Positions 17,265 through 26,288 are shown, counted from the stretch's first letter. The stretch: DNA of 64,000 nucleotides from Mycobacterium sp. AT1 (GCF_002043095.1 NZ_MVOC01000066.1:1-64000); one strand, 5' to 3'. A program made the numbers and translations. The notes: a model not told the origin generated them from the sequence alone.

Positions 17265-18776
17265 ATGTCGCAGGAGTCGCGACTGAGCCTCACCGGGGTG
17301 GTCAAGAGCTACGGTGCGGTCAAGGCCATCAGGCACGCGGACTTCGAGGTCCAGGCCGGCCAGATCCACGCCCTGGTGGGGGAGAACGGTGCAGGCAAGT
17401 CCACGCTGATCAAGATCATCTCCGGCGCCACGATGCCCGACGCCGGCTCCGTCACCTACGACGGTGAGACGGTGACGATCGCGTCCACCAACGACGCGAT
17501 CGCACTGGGCATCGCGACGGTGTACCAAGAGCCCCAACTGTTCAGCGAACTCACCGTCGCGGAGAACGTCTTCATGGGCCGCGAGATGGTCACCCGTGGC
17601 CGGGTCGACTGGGCGGCCCAGAACGAGAAGGTCGTCGACCTGCTCGAGGCACTCGGCCTACCCGCCAAGCTCTCGACCGCCGTCGTCGGCAACCTGTCGG
17701 TTGCCACCCAGCAGCAGGTGTCCATCGCCAAGGCGTTGGCGGGCAAGTGCGGTGTTCTCATTCTCGACGAACCGTCGGCCATCCTGACCGACGCGGAGAT
17801 CGACGTTCTGTTCGAGATCATCCGGCGACTCGCCGACGACGGCGTGGCGATCATCTACATCTCGCACCGACTCGACGAGATCGTCAAGATCGCCGACCAG
17901 GTCACCGTGATGCGCGACGGCAGCACCATCGGCACCCATCCCATCCAGGACATGTCGGTGCGGCGCATCGCCGAACTGATGGTGGGAGAGGCGCTTTCGG
18001 ATCACGCGGGTCCCAGAACGGTGCCAAAGGGCGAACCCGTCCTCGAGTTGAAGTCCCTCGCGCGGGCCGGGGCCTTCGACGACGTGAGCCTGCAGCTGCG
18101 GTCCGGCGAGATCCTCGGCCTGTACGGGCTGGTCGGCTCCGGCGTCGCCGAGATCGCCGCGTGCATCTACGGACTGGACAAGGCCAGCGCGGGCGACATC
18201 GTGATCGAGGGGCGTGCGGTGGCGCCCAAGTCACCTCGTGAGGCGGCCGAGGCGGGCATCGCGCTGCTGCCTGCCAATCGCAAGACCGAAGGGATGTTCT
18301 CCTTCCAGTCCATCGCCTTCAACGTGTCGATCGGCCACCTGCAACGCTTTTCGTGGGGCAAGGCGTTCGTCGACCGCCGTCGCGAACGCACCACGGTCAA
18401 GGACCTGATGAAGCGGCTCGCGGTCCGCGCCTCGGACGAGAACCAGAACGTCGGAGACCTTTCGGGTGGCAACGCCCAGAAGGTGATGCTGGCCCGACAA
18501 CTGGTCGAACGGCCCAAGCTGCTGCTGCTGGCCGAGCCCACCCAGGGCGTGGACATCGGGGCCAAGGAAGAGATCCACCGCATCATCACCGATCTCGCCG
18601 ACAACGGCACCGCGGTTCTCGTCGTCACCTCCGATCTGCAGGAGGCACTGCGCATCGCCGACCGACTGCTGGTGGTGCGCGCGGGCTCCATCGCCGCGGA
18701 ATTCGGGCCGGACGCCAAGCAGGTCGACGTCCTTGCCGCAGCCGCAGGCGACCGCGAAGGGACGGCCACCGCGTGA
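17265..18776 (+). CDS. Sugar ABC transporter ATP-binding protein (two ABC domains)
   Basis: A 503-residue RbsA-like double ATPase. The first domain has Walker A GENGAGKST, a signature variant LSVATQQQVSIAKAL and Walker B VLILDEPS. The second has a degenerate Walker A (GLVGSGVAE), signature LSGGNAQKVMLARQ and Walker B LLLLAEPTQGVD. Degeneration of the second Walker A is normal in this family. ATG at 17265, with GGGAGG upstream, is preferred to the TTG at 17262. Its TGA overlaps the GTG of the first permease. Confidence 0.93.
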   Translation: MSQESRLSLTGVVKSYGAVKAIRHADFEVQAGQIHALVGENGAGKSTLIKIISGATMPDAGSVTYDGETVTIASTNDAIALGIATVYQEPQLFSELTVAENVFMGREMVTRGRVDWAAQNEKVVDLLEALGLPAKLSTAVVGNLSVATQQQVSIAKALAGKCGVLILDEPSAILTDAEIDVLFEIIRRLADDGVAIIYISHRLDEIVKIADQVTVMRDGSTIGTHPIQDMSVRRIAELMVGEALSDHAGPRTVPKGEPVLELKSLARAGAFDDVSLQLRSGEILGLYGLVGSGVAEIAACIYGLDKASAGDIVIEGRAVAPKSPREAAEAGIALLPANRKTEGMFSFQSIAFNVSIGHLQRFSWGKAFVDRRRERTTVKDLMKRLAVRASDENQNVGDLSGGNAQKVMLARQLVERPKLLLLAEPTQGVDIGAKEEIHRIITDLADNGTAVLVVTSDLQEALRIADRLLVVRAGSIAAEFGPDAKQVDVLAAAAGDREGTATA

Positions 18777-19783
18777 CCACCTCGACCGACCCGACCGTCG
18801 CCGCCGTCAAGACCCGTGGGCGGGTGCTTCCCCCACCGGTGACCCCCGCCGAGATCGCGTTGGTCGCAGTCATCGTCGTGCTGTGGATCGCCCTGGCCTT
18901 CGCGACGCCCGCATTCCTCAGCGCAGGCTCGATCGTGCCGCTTCTCGTCGAGATGTCGCCGGTCGCGCTGATCGGCATCGGCATGACGTTCGTCATCGTC
19001 ACCGGCGGCATCGACGTCTCCGTCGGCGGCGCAATCATGGTCTGCTCGGTGATCACCGGAAAACTGATGCGGGACCACGCATTACCCGTGTGGTGGTGCC
19101 TTGTCGTGGCGATCTGCACCGGAGCCGTCCTCGGCCTGGTCAACGGCGCCCTCATCGCCTACGGCCGAGTGCACGCCATCATCATCACCTTCGGCACCGC
19201 GAATCTGTTCCTCTTCATCGGCCTTCAGATCTTCGCCTCGCAACCGATCTCCGGCATGCCCAACACGCTGGCCTGGTTCGGGCGGGGAGTCGACGGCCGA
19301 ACACTCGCCGTCCCACACAGTTTCGCGATCACCGTCGTCCTGGCCGCCATCGCCTGGTGGTATCTGCGGCACACCCCGGGCGGCCGCCACTTCTTCGGTG
19401 TTGGCGGAGATCCGGTCGCCGCTCGACTGGCCGGCATCAGGGTGCAGCGCCGCATCCTGATCGCCTACGTGATCACCGGCGTGCTCGTCGGCCTCGCGTC
19501 GATCTTCACGCTGGCGAAGGGCACCTCGAACCTCGACCAGTCGGTCGGGTCGGGCCAGGAACTCGCCGTGATCGCCGCCGTCGTCATCGGCGGTACCTCG
19601 ATCATGGGCGGCCGCGGCTCGGTGCTCGGGACGGTGCTGGGCGCACTCCTGGTGCAAACCGTGAAATCGGGTGTCACCCAATTGGGTTGGCCTTCGCAGC
19701 TGTCCGACCTGTTCGTCGGGATCTTCATCGTCGTCGCGGTGGGAACCGATCTCGTCCGCCGCCGTGCCAGGAGAGACCCATGA
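18773..19783 (+). CDS. Sugar ABC transporter permease 1
   Basis: A 336-residue CUT2-type permease with about eight to ten helices and the hallmark VTGGIDVSVGGAIMVCSVI near residue 80 and GGTSIMGGRGSVLGTVLGALL near the end. The GTG start forms a GTGA overlap with the ATPase gene, and its TGA overlaps the ATG of permease 2. The two different permeases should form the membrane heterodimer, as in rhamnose and autoinducer-2 type systems. Confidence 0.92.
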   Translation: MTTSTDPTVAAVKTRGRVLPPPVTPAEIALVAVIVVLWIALAFATPAFLSAGSIVPLLVEMSPVALIGIGMTFVIVTGGIDVSVGGAIMVCSVITGKLMRDHALPVWWCLVVAICTGAVLGLVNGALIAYGRVHAIIITFGTANLFLFIGLQIFASQPISGMPNTLAWFGRGVDGRTLAVPHSFAITVVLAAIAWWYLRHTPGGRHFFGVGGDPVAARLAGIRVQRRILIAYVITGVLVGLASIFTLAKGTSNLDQSVGSGQELAVIAAVVIGGTSIMGGRGSVLGTVLGALLVQTVKSGVTQLGWPSQLSDLFVGIFIVVAVGTDLVRRRARRDP

Positions 19784-20862
19784 GCGTCGAGACACCCGCT
19801 CCGGCCGCGGAGAAGTCCACGACGCGACGTCCCGTGGACCGGATCGTCGAAGCGGTCCTGACGCAGCGGATCGTGCTGCTCGGCGTCCTGATCGTCGTGG
19901 TCGTCGCGTGGTTGTCGTACATGAGCGCCAACGGGTACCTCTCTGGCGACTACGACTTCGACTACATGTCGGCCACCCTCATCGACGCAGTCCCGTTGGC
20001 GCTGCTCGCCTTTGCCGAACTCGTCGTCATCGTGTCCGGCCGCGGTGGGATCGACCTGTCGGTCGGCGCCATGGTGTCGTTGGTCGGAATGATCTTCGGC
20101 TTCGCCTACGGCAAGTGGGGTTGGCCCCTGCTGGCCGCCGTCCTGCTGGCGGTGGTCGCCGGTGCCGTGCTTGGCGCAATCAACGGCTTCCTGGTGGCCC
20201 GCATCGGCTTTCCCGCGCTGATCGCGACGTTGGCGACCTACTACGCATACAAGTCCATCGCCCTGGTGATCAACGACCAGAAGCCGATCAACAGTCCACA
20301 GATCCAGGACCTGTACACCCTCACCGGTTCGGTGAGCGTTCCGATCATCGGCGACTACGTCCCCGACGTCCCCCTTGGCGTGTTCACCTTCCTGGTTCCC
20401 GTCCTGGTGGTGTTGTGGTTGGCGTTGGGCCGCGGCACCTTTGGCCGGCGGCTCTACGGTGTCGGAACCAACGACGTCGCCGCCCGCTGGGCCGGAGTCG
20501 ACGTTCCAGGCACCCGGATGCGCGCCTACGTCACCTCCGGAGTGTTGTCCGGCCTGGTGGCGGTTTACATCACCGCCGAATTCGCCTCGGCGCGGCCCGA
20601 TTCCGGCACCGCGGGCAACGGGTTGGCCCTGCCCGCGATCACCATCGCCGTGCTCGGCGGGGTGGCGATCACCGGCGGCGTCGGGCGGTTGGCCGGTGTC
20701 CTGCTCGCCACGCTCCTCATCGTGTGGCTCAACGCCGGCATCATCCTGTACTTCGAGGGCAACACCGGCACCCAGTTCCAATTGCTCGCCCTCGGTGTAG
20801 TTCTCATCGTGGCCGCTCTGCTCAACGGGCTGACCACACGACGATTCCGCGGCGGCGATTAG
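19780..20862 (+). CDS. Sugar ABC transporter permease 2
   Basis: A 360-residue homologue of permease 1 with a longer N-terminal cytoplasmic lead. It has the same hallmarks: VSGRGGIDLSVGAMVSLVG, then AVLGGVAITGGVGRLAGVLLATLL. The ATGA overlap with permease 1 shows coupling. It is followed after 25 bases by the SDR gene with its own ribosome site (AAATGGAGAAG), so the dehydrogenase very likely shares the transcript and acts on the imported substrate. Confidence 0.92.
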   Translation: MSVETPAPAAEKSTTRRPVDRIVEAVLTQRIVLLGVLIVVVVAWLSYMSANGYLSGDYDFDYMSATLIDAVPLALLAFAELVVIVSGRGGIDLSVGAMVSLVGMIFGFAYGKWGWPLLAAVLLAVVAGAVLGAINGFLVARIGFPALIATLATYYAYKSIALVINDQKPINSPQIQDLYTLTGSVSVPIIGDYVPDVPLGVFTFLVPVLVVLWLALGRGTFGRRLYGVGTNDVAARWAGVDVPGTRMRAYVTSGVLSGLVAVYITAEFASARPDSGTAGNGLALPAITIAVLGGVAITGGVGRLAGVLLATLLIVWLNAGIILYFEGNTGTQFQLLALGVVLIVAALLNGLTTRRFRGGD

Positions 20863-20887
20863 CTCGCCAAGAAATGGAGAAGACCAC

Positions 20888-21655
20888 ATGACCGTTCTCG
20901 ACGCGTTCTCGCTGGCCGGCAAGCGCGCCCTGGTCACCGGGGGCAACCGTGGCCTCGGACTGGCGTTCGTCCGCGGGCTCGCCGAGGCGGGTGCCGACGT
21001 CGTGTTCGTCTCACGGGACGCCGACCGCAACGCCGCCGCCGTCGCCGAACTGGCTCGAGACGGCCTCGACGTCAAGGCATTCGAGGTCGACATCACCGCC
21101 CAGGACGGTCCCGACGCGGCCATCGAAGGCGCCGTCGAGCGGCTGGGTGGACTCGACTTGCTGCTCAACAACGCCGGTCTTGCCCTCCACAAGCCTGCAC
21201 TGGAGATCACCGACGACGAGTGGGACTTGGTCTTCGACGTGAACACACGGTCGCTGTGGCGGCTCAGCCAGCGCGCGGGCGCGTACATGAAGGACCACGG
21301 CGGCGGCAACATCCTCAACGTGGGCTCGATCAGTTCGCTCATCGTCAACCGGCCGCAGTGGCAGCCGTCGTACAACGCGTCGAAGGCAGCGGTGCATCAG
21401 CTGACCAAGTCGTTGGCCGCCGAGTGGGCGCCGTACGGCATCAGGGTCAACGCGATCGCCCCCGGATACGTCAAGACGGAGATGGCGCCAGTCGACAAGC
21501 CCGAATTCCGCCAGCACTGGATCGAGGACGCGCCGATGAAGCGGTACGCGCTTCCGGAGGAGATCGCGCCGACGGTGGTCTACATGGCATCCGACGCCTC
21601 GTCCTTCATGACGGGTTCGGTCGTCGTCATCGACGGCGGCTACACCGTTCACTGA
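20888..21655 (+). CDS. SDR dehydrogenase of the sugar/polyol module
   Basis: A 255-residue classical SDR resembling gluconate-5-dehydrogenase/polyol-dehydrogenase types. It carries TGGNRGLG at residues 18–25, NNAG, the catalytic Ser in VGSISSL, YNASK (YxxxK) and VIDGGYTVH at the end. An Arg after beta-2 (VSRDADR) suggests NADP(H) may be accepted. As the last gene of the transport operon it probably oxidises the imported polyol or reduces the imported ketose. No kinase, isomerase or aldolase lies next to it, so the full pathway is not visible here. Confidence 0.85.
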   Translation: MTVLDAFSLAGKRALVTGGNRGLGLAFVRGLAEAGADVVFVSRDADRNAAAVAELARDGLDVKAFEVDITAQDGPDAAIEGAVERLGGLDLLLNNAGLALHKPALEITDDEWDLVFDVNTRSLWRLSQRAGAYMKDHGGGNILNVGSISSLIVNRPQWQPSYNASKAAVHQLTKSLAAEWAPYGIRVNAIAPGYVKTEMAPVDKPEFRQHWIEDAPMKRYALPEEIAPTVVYMASDASSFMTGSVVVIDGGYTVH

Positions 21656-21782
21656 CCCAAGGACGACTTCCCCGATTCCGGGGTGGTCGGCGCCCGACTC
21701 GCGTAATTTTCGCCACAGTGAATTGACGGCGAAGGCTCAGCAAGTTGGCAGCCGACGCCGCGGCGAAACGGAGGACACCGTC

Positions 21783-23894
21783 GTGGGTCATGCCAGATAC
21801 ATCGGCCGGGTCGGAGCGCTTGCCGTGACGCTCGGGGTGGGAGTGGCAATGGCCACCACCCCGGGACTCGCCTACGCCGAACCAACCTCGGACTCGTCGA
21901 CGTCGAGCGAATCCCCGTCGTCGGCAGGCACCGGCGCGCCGTCGACCAAGGAATCCACCGGTCCGGATACCGCGGCGGGGCCCAAGAAGCCGGTGTCTGT
22001 CACCGCAGGCGCCGGCACGACCGGGACGCACGGTAGTCCCAAGGCTGACGAGCCCAAGAGCGACGAGAAGGCGGACGAGCCCACGGGTGACCCGAAGGCC
22101 GACGAGCCGAAGGCCGTCGAGGAACCGCCCGCGACGGACGATGACACCCCGCCACCCGTCGTCGTCGACGACCCGAAAGTCGTTCCGGCGCCGGAGGTTG
22201 CGGTCGGTCAGCCGGCGTCGACCAGCCCGAAGAACGAGCACCCAACCGTCACCCCGACGGCCACCCGCGACGTCACGACGGTCGTCGCCTCGACCGGTCC
22301 GGCCCACCAGCAGTCGAAGACGGTCAGTCGCACCGCGTCGGTCGACGCTCCCGCGCCGGCCTCCACAGCGAGGGCCTCGCTATTGTCGGCCCCGAGCTCG
22401 ACTCCCACGGCGGCGGCGGTCACGGCCCTGGCGCCGGTCGTCGCACCACGACCGCAGACCCTGGTGACGGCCATCGCCGACTTCGTCGACGCCCTGTTCC
22501 GGCCGCTGCTCAATCCGATCAGCGGGTCACCGTTCCAAATTCCGATCCTGTCGGCCGTGTTGTCGTTGGTGCGCAACGAGTTCGAGCGGGCGTTCACCCC
22601 ACGCCCCGCGCGGGTGGGCTCGCAGCCGGTGGTCACCCAAGTCGACCCGACCAAGCAGCACGTCCTGGTCATCGGCGTGGACGGGACCAACCTGAGCAGG
22701 ATCCTGGCCGACGCCGAGAACGAGAACTTCCTCGACCTGATGGAGCACAGCACGACCGCCGCGTCGAGCATCGTCGGGCACACCACCATCTCCAACCCGT
22801 CCTGGACGTCGATCCTGACCGGGGTGTGGGGTGAGCGGACGGGCGTGATCAACAACGTCTTCACACCATGGACCTACGACAAATGGCCGACGGTGTTCGA
22901 CCAACTCGAGGGGATCGACCGGGACGTCAAGACGATGACCGTGGCCAACTGGAATGTCATCAACGCCATCTCGGGCGCAGGCAAGTATGGGGCCGACGTC
23001 AACACCTTCGTGTCGCAGGTTCCCGGTGACAAGAACTGGATCGACACCGACGACGCCGTCGCCAACGAGACGATCGCCGCGCTGACGGCCGCCAACACCC
23101 CCAACTTCCTCTTCTCCTACTTCGTCGGGGTCGACGAGAACGGGCACATGTACGGCGGTGCGTCGGAGGAATACAAGTTGGCCATTCAGAACATGGACGA
23201 CAACCTCGGTCTGATCCGGGCCGCGATCGCCGACCGTGAGGCCGCGGGCGAGGACTGGACCATCATCGTCGTCACCGACCATGGCCATCAGCCGCAGGTG
23301 GGCTTCGGGCACGGGTTCCAATCACCGGATGAGACGGCGACTTTCGTCATCGCCAACGGCAGCGCCTTCACCGCAGGCGACGTCAACTCCGAGTACGAGA
23401 TCGTCGACACGACGCCGACCGTGGTGAGCCTCTTCGGTGGCACGCCGAGGCCGAGATCCGACGGTGTGCCCCTGACGTCACTCGGCGGCGGCAGCACGCA
23501 TCCAATTGATGTGAAGGCGGCGTTGCTGGCCGCGATCGCGCAGAACGACTACCCCGACCTCGTCACCAACGTGACGCTGGGCATCCGCACGATCTTCGCC
23601 ACGATTCCGTACTACGTCTACACGTTCGGCAACGACAGCGCCGCGGGCCTGCCGAGTTTCCTGGTGGTCCCGGTGAAGGTCCTCTTCGACGGTCTGTACG
23701 TGATCACCAACGTGCCCGCTCAGGTCGTCGCCTTCCTGACCGGTGTCAGCGGCGCTCGTATCTTCCCCATCCTGCCGCCTGCCCAACCGATGTTCCCGCC
23801 GTCCGAGGGGGCCACGCTAATGAGCGCTCTGGTCTGCGGTGGCGGGTCCGGCGTCCCCGCGGACGCCTGGTGCGGCGCGGAAAGCGTCGCGTAA
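21783..23894 (+). CDS. Secreted alkaline-phosphatase-superfamily phosphodiesterase
   Basis: About 703 residues. The GTG at 21783 has GGAGG eight bases upstream and gives a Sec signal peptide ending AYA before EPTSD; a TTG at 21723 is possible but lacks such a site. Residues ~35–190 are a low-complexity Ser/Thr then Lys/Asp/Glu/Pro linker with repeated ADEPK units. The catalytic domain has VIGVDGTNLSRI and HTTISNPSWTSILTG (metal and nucleophile Thr region), the VVTDHGHQP metal triad and FGHGF. This is the type I phosphodiesterase/nucleotide pyrophosphatase pattern. It should act outside the membrane on phosphodiesters; the substrate is unknown. Confidence 0.85.
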   Translation: MGHARYIGRVGALAVTLGVGVAMATTPGLAYAEPTSDSSTSSESPSSAGTGAPSTKESTGPDTAAGPKKPVSVTAGAGTTGTHGSPKADEPKSDEKADEPTGDPKADEPKAVEEPPATDDDTPPPVVVDDPKVVPAPEVAVGQPASTSPKNEHPTVTPTATRDVTTVVASTGPAHQQSKTVSRTASVDAPAPASTARASLLSAPSSTPTAAAVTALAPVVAPRPQTLVTAIADFVDALFRPLLNPISGSPFQIPILSAVLSLVRNEFERAFTPRPARVGSQPVVTQVDPTKQHVLVIGVDGTNLSRILADAENENFLDLMEHSTTAASSIVGHTTISNPSWTSILTGVWGERTGVINNVFTPWTYDKWPTVFDQLEGIDRDVKTMTVANWNVINAISGAGKYGADVNTFVSQVPGDKNWIDTDDAVANETIAALTAANTPNFLFSYFVGVDENGHMYGGASEEYKLAIQNMDDNLGLIRAAIADREAAGEDWTIIVVTDHGHQPQVGFGHGFQSPDETATFVIANGSAFTAGDVNSEYEIVDTTPTVVSLFGGTPRPRSDGVPLTSLGGGSTHPIDVKAALLAAIAQNDYPDLVTNVTLGIRTIFATIPYYVYTFGNDSAAGLPSFLVVPVKVLFDGLYVITNVPAQVVAFLTGVSGARIFPILPPAQPMFPPSEGATLMSALVCGGGSGVPADAWCGAESVA

Positions 23895-23962
23895 AGCCGC
23901 ACTCGCAGAAAACGCCTCGGGTGAACGCGTTTGAGACGGGCGCTTACGTGGAACCTACTTAC

Positions 23963-23995
23963 CTAGAGTAACGAACTGTTACTCGACGACTCTAG
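23963..23995 (+). promoter_or_regulatory. Nested inverted repeats before a small exported-protein gene
   Basis: GAGTAAC (23966–23972), GAACT and GTTACTC (23978–23984) form a perfect 7-base-pair repeat. An overlapping outer pair CTAGAG (23963–23968) and CTCTAG (23990–23995) shares bases with it, and its right arm includes the first bases of the ribosome site AGGAG. The two hairpins are mutually exclusive. This may be an operator or an RNA element controlling the ribosome site. Confidence 0.45.
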
Positions 23996-24007
23996 GAGAA
24001 GCCGCAC

Positions 24008-24229
24008 ATGAAGATCTTCGCCGTCATCGGAGGAAGCGCCGCCGTCACCGCCGCCGCCATCGGAATCGCCGTCCTGCAGGGACCAGCCAGCAGCGGCGCC
24101 GTTGCGGGTGACATGGAGACCGGGGTGACCATGACGCAGTCCTCGCCCGCCCCGACCGAGATGTCGGTCGCCCCCCAGATCACGGGTCCGGCCGCGCTGC
24201 CGCCCGAAGAGCAGGGTCTTCCCGGCTGA
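24008..24229 (+). CDS. Small exported protein, mycobacterial type
   Basis: A 73-residue protein with an N-terminal hydrophobic signal or anchor (IFAVIGGSAAVTAAAIGIAVL) and a Pro/Thr-rich, cysteine-free tail. The ATG has AGGAGAA upstream at proper distance. No domain is recognised. The preceding nested inverted repeats suggest regulated expression. It resembles many short exported mycobacterial proteins with no assigned function. Confidence 0.7.
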   Translation: MKIFAVIGGSAAVTAAAIGIAVLQGPASSGAVAGDMETGVTMTQSSPAPTEMSVAPQITGPAALPPEEQGLPG

Positions 24230-24270
24230 TTCGGTCGATACCGCGGGCGCGATGCGGTAGGCAGTAACGC

Positions 24271-24531
24271 ATGGACGCACGAAGCGAGATGACCGTATTC
24301 GGTCAGCAATACGAGACGCCGGACGGCGCAACCGTCATCCCGGTGTCCAAGCCAGTCGGCGTTTTCGTCGTCAAGGACGGCAAGCCCATCTGGTCACCCG
24401 CGACGGACGACACCCGCATCGCGCTGATGGGGATCCTCGTCGGGTTGATCGCGACGCTGCTCGCCGGGGTCGCCATGGTCCGCAGACCGCCGTGGCCCGA
24501 TCTGCACGGTGAGGTGTCCAAGCACCTCTAG
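24271..24531 (+). CDS. Small membrane protein with GerW/YtfJ-like start
   Basis: An 86-residue protein. Residues 6–40 (MTVFGQQYETPDGATVIPVSKPVGVFVVKDGKP) resemble the opening strands of GerW/YtfJ family proteins but stop early. One transmembrane helix (ALMGILVGLIATLLAGVAMV, about residues 51–70) and a short cytoplasmic or wall-facing tail follow. The gene sits 41 bases after the small exported protein and may be co-transcribed. It converges with the kinase-like gene, four bases apart. Function unknown. Confidence 0.65.
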   Translation: MDARSEMTVFGQQYETPDGATVIPVSKPVGVFVVKDGKPIWSPATDDTRIALMGILVGLIATLLAGVAMVRRPPWPDLHGEVSKHL

Positions 24532-24535
24532 CCGG

Positions 24536-25363
24536 TCAATCCTGAACGGCCTTCGCCAGCGCCACGTACATGGTGAGTTGGGCTGGGCCAGAAGGTGATT
24601 GGGTCCGAAGCGCTCGCACCGCCTGGTGCACCACGCGAACGAGGACCCACGATCGTGCACGCGCCTCGTCGAAGCCGGCCGCCTCGACGAGGGCGTGCAA
24701 GCGCGTGCGGATGCCGCCGCGAACGTATCCCTCGAGTTCGTCCCAGCGGTGCCAGAGCATGGGAGCGATCTCGAAGTGCGGGTCGCCGTTCAGGGGTTTG
24801 GGTCCGATTGTCAACCAGGGTTCACGTTCGCCGGCGAGCACCTTCCGGTAGTGCAGATCGCCATGCAGAACGACGCCGGCGTCTGGGTCTGAGGTCAGCT
24901 CGCGCGCCGCGGAGATTGCCTGCTCCACCAGCCGATGAGGGATCGGCGCGCCGCGGGGAAGGTCCTCGAAGTCACGCACCCATTGCTCGACAACGGTTGC
25001 CAGGGAACGCAATTGGGGCAGAGCTGGAACGTGAATCCGCCGGTATAGTGCCGCCACCACCTCGCAGGCCTCGACGTCCCACAGCGTGTCGAGACTCTGG
25101 GTGCTCAGCCGCTCCACCAGCAGGGCGTGGCGGTGCGGGTCGGCCCGCAGCAGGCGAACCGCTCCGACACCGCCCCAGCGTCGGAGCGCGAGGTGCTCGT
25201 GTTCGGATTCGACGGCGGGGGAGGCGATCTTGAGGACCGCGGGCGTGTCGTCCGACGTGCGCACTGCCACCACGGTTGACGCGGCCCCGTGCATCACCGG
25301 TCCCTCGGCGGTGAGCTCCCATTCGTCGAGCTGGCTGCGGACGCCGGGTGGGAGGTCGGTCAC
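24536..25363 (-). CDS. Aminoglycoside/hydroxyurea kinase-family protein, catalytic residues lost
   Basis: A 275-residue member of the APH(6)/streptomycin-6-kinase family. The N-lobe (HGAASTVVAVRTSDDTPAVLKIA) and C-lobe are complete in length. In the catalytic loop the sequence reads HGDLHYRKVL, with Lys where the family has the metal-binding Asn. The DPKP magnesium motif reads GPKP, with the Asp replaced by Gly. The first Asp of HGD is kept. Two of three key catalytic positions are therefore changed, so it is probably a pseudokinase or works differently. The frame is intact with normal codon use. It should not be assumed to give drug resistance. Confidence 0.78.
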   Translation of the reverse strand: MTDLPPGVRSQLDEWELTAEGPVMHGAASTVVAVRTSDDTPAVLKIASPAVESEHEHLALRRWGGVGAVRLLRADPHRHALLVERLSTQSLDTLWDVEACEVVAALYRRIHVPALPQLRSLATVVEQWVRDFEDLPRGAPIPHRLVEQAISAARELTSDPDAGVVLHGDLHYRKVLAGEREPWLTIGPKPLNGDPHFEIAPMLWHRWDELEGYVRGGIRTRLHALVEAAGFDEARARSWVLVRVVHQAVRALRTQSPSGPAQLTMYVALAKAVQD

Positions 25364-25464
25364 CCACGAATGGTGACACGGCCGACGGGATGAATTTGCG
25401 CCGTCCCATCCGTTCTGACCGCCGAGCAGGTGCCGTCGCCGGACGGACCGGGAAGAGGCCCAGC

Positions 25465-26223
25465 GTGAGGATCGTCGTCGTCGGAGGAACCGGTCAGGTT
25501 GGCTCGAAGCTGGTCAAGACGTTGATCGCGGACGGTCACGAGGCCGTGGCAGCCGCGCCGTCGACCGGCGTCGACTGCCTGACCGGTGAGGGCCTGGCGG
25601 CGGCGCTCGCCGGCGCGTCGGCAGTGGTCGACGTGTCGAATTCGCCGTCCACCGAGGACGAGGCGGCGCTGGAGTTCTTCCGCCGGTCGACCACCCACCT
25701 GCTCGAGGCGGAGGCCGACGCGCGCGTCGGCCATCACGTGGTGTTGTCTGTGGTGGGCACCGACCGCTCTGCGCCGCAGAGCGGTTACTCCCGGGCGAAG
25801 TCGACGCAGGAAGCGCTCGTCGCCGCCGGGCCGATCCCGTACACGATCGTGCGGGCGACGCAGTTCTTCGAATTCCTCAAGACGATCGCCGATTCGGCAA
25901 CGGTGGACGCGACGGTGCGGTTGCCTGCCGTGCTGATTCGACCGATGGCCGCCGCCGACGTCGCACGCGCCCTCGCCGCCGCCACGCTCGGCGAGCCGCG
26001 CAACGGCATCGTGGAGGTCGGCGGACCGCGGGAATTCGCGCTGCCGGAACTGATTCGGACGGGGCTCACCGCCCGTGGCGACGCTCGTCAGGTGGTCGTC
26101 GACCCTGCTGCGAAGTACCTGGGGCTCGCCGTCGAGGAGCGCACCCTGCTTCCCGGCGATGGGGTCGTCGCCTACGACGTCCGTTTCGAGGACTGGATCA
26201 TCGAAACGGCAGCCAAGGGTTAG
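25465..26223 (+). CDS. NmrA-like NAD(P)-binding protein (atypical SDR)
   Basis: A 252-residue Rossmann protein. The GTG at 25465 gives VRIVVVGGTGQVGSKLVKTL with the GGTGQVG dinucleotide motif right at the N-terminus; the open frame further upstream overlaps the divergent kinase-like gene. Later segments (VVLSVVGTD, YSRAKSTQEALV, YTIVRATQFFEFL) match atypical extended SDR/NmrA proteins that act as redox sensors or uncharacterised oxidoreductases. It stands alone before the LAL regulator. Confidence 0.82.
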   Translation: MRIVVVGGTGQVGSKLVKTLIADGHEAVAAAPSTGVDCLTGEGLAAALAGASAVVDVSNSPSTEDEAALEFFRRSTTHLLEAEADARVGHHVVLSVVGTDRSAPQSGYSRAKSTQEALVAAGPIPYTIVRATQFFEFLKTIADSATVDATVRLPAVLIRPMAAADVARALAAATLGEPRNGIVEVGGPREFALPELIRTGLTARGDARQVVVDPAAKYLGLAVEERTLLPGDGVVAYDVRFEDWIIETAAKG

Positions 26224-26288
26224 TCGATCCTCGACGCGTCGTTACGATCGGCGGGCAAGAGGGTTCACTCGAACAGACGCGGTGGTAG

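Noticed and set aside
18733..19779. Upstream extension of the second permease frame
   Set aside because: The extension is an out-of-frame reading of permease 1; the ATGA junction at 19780 and the permease N-terminus mark the real start.
24536..25363. Calling this an active streptomycin-resistance kinase
   Set aside because: Two key catalytic positions are replaced, so resistance cannot be claimed from family membership.
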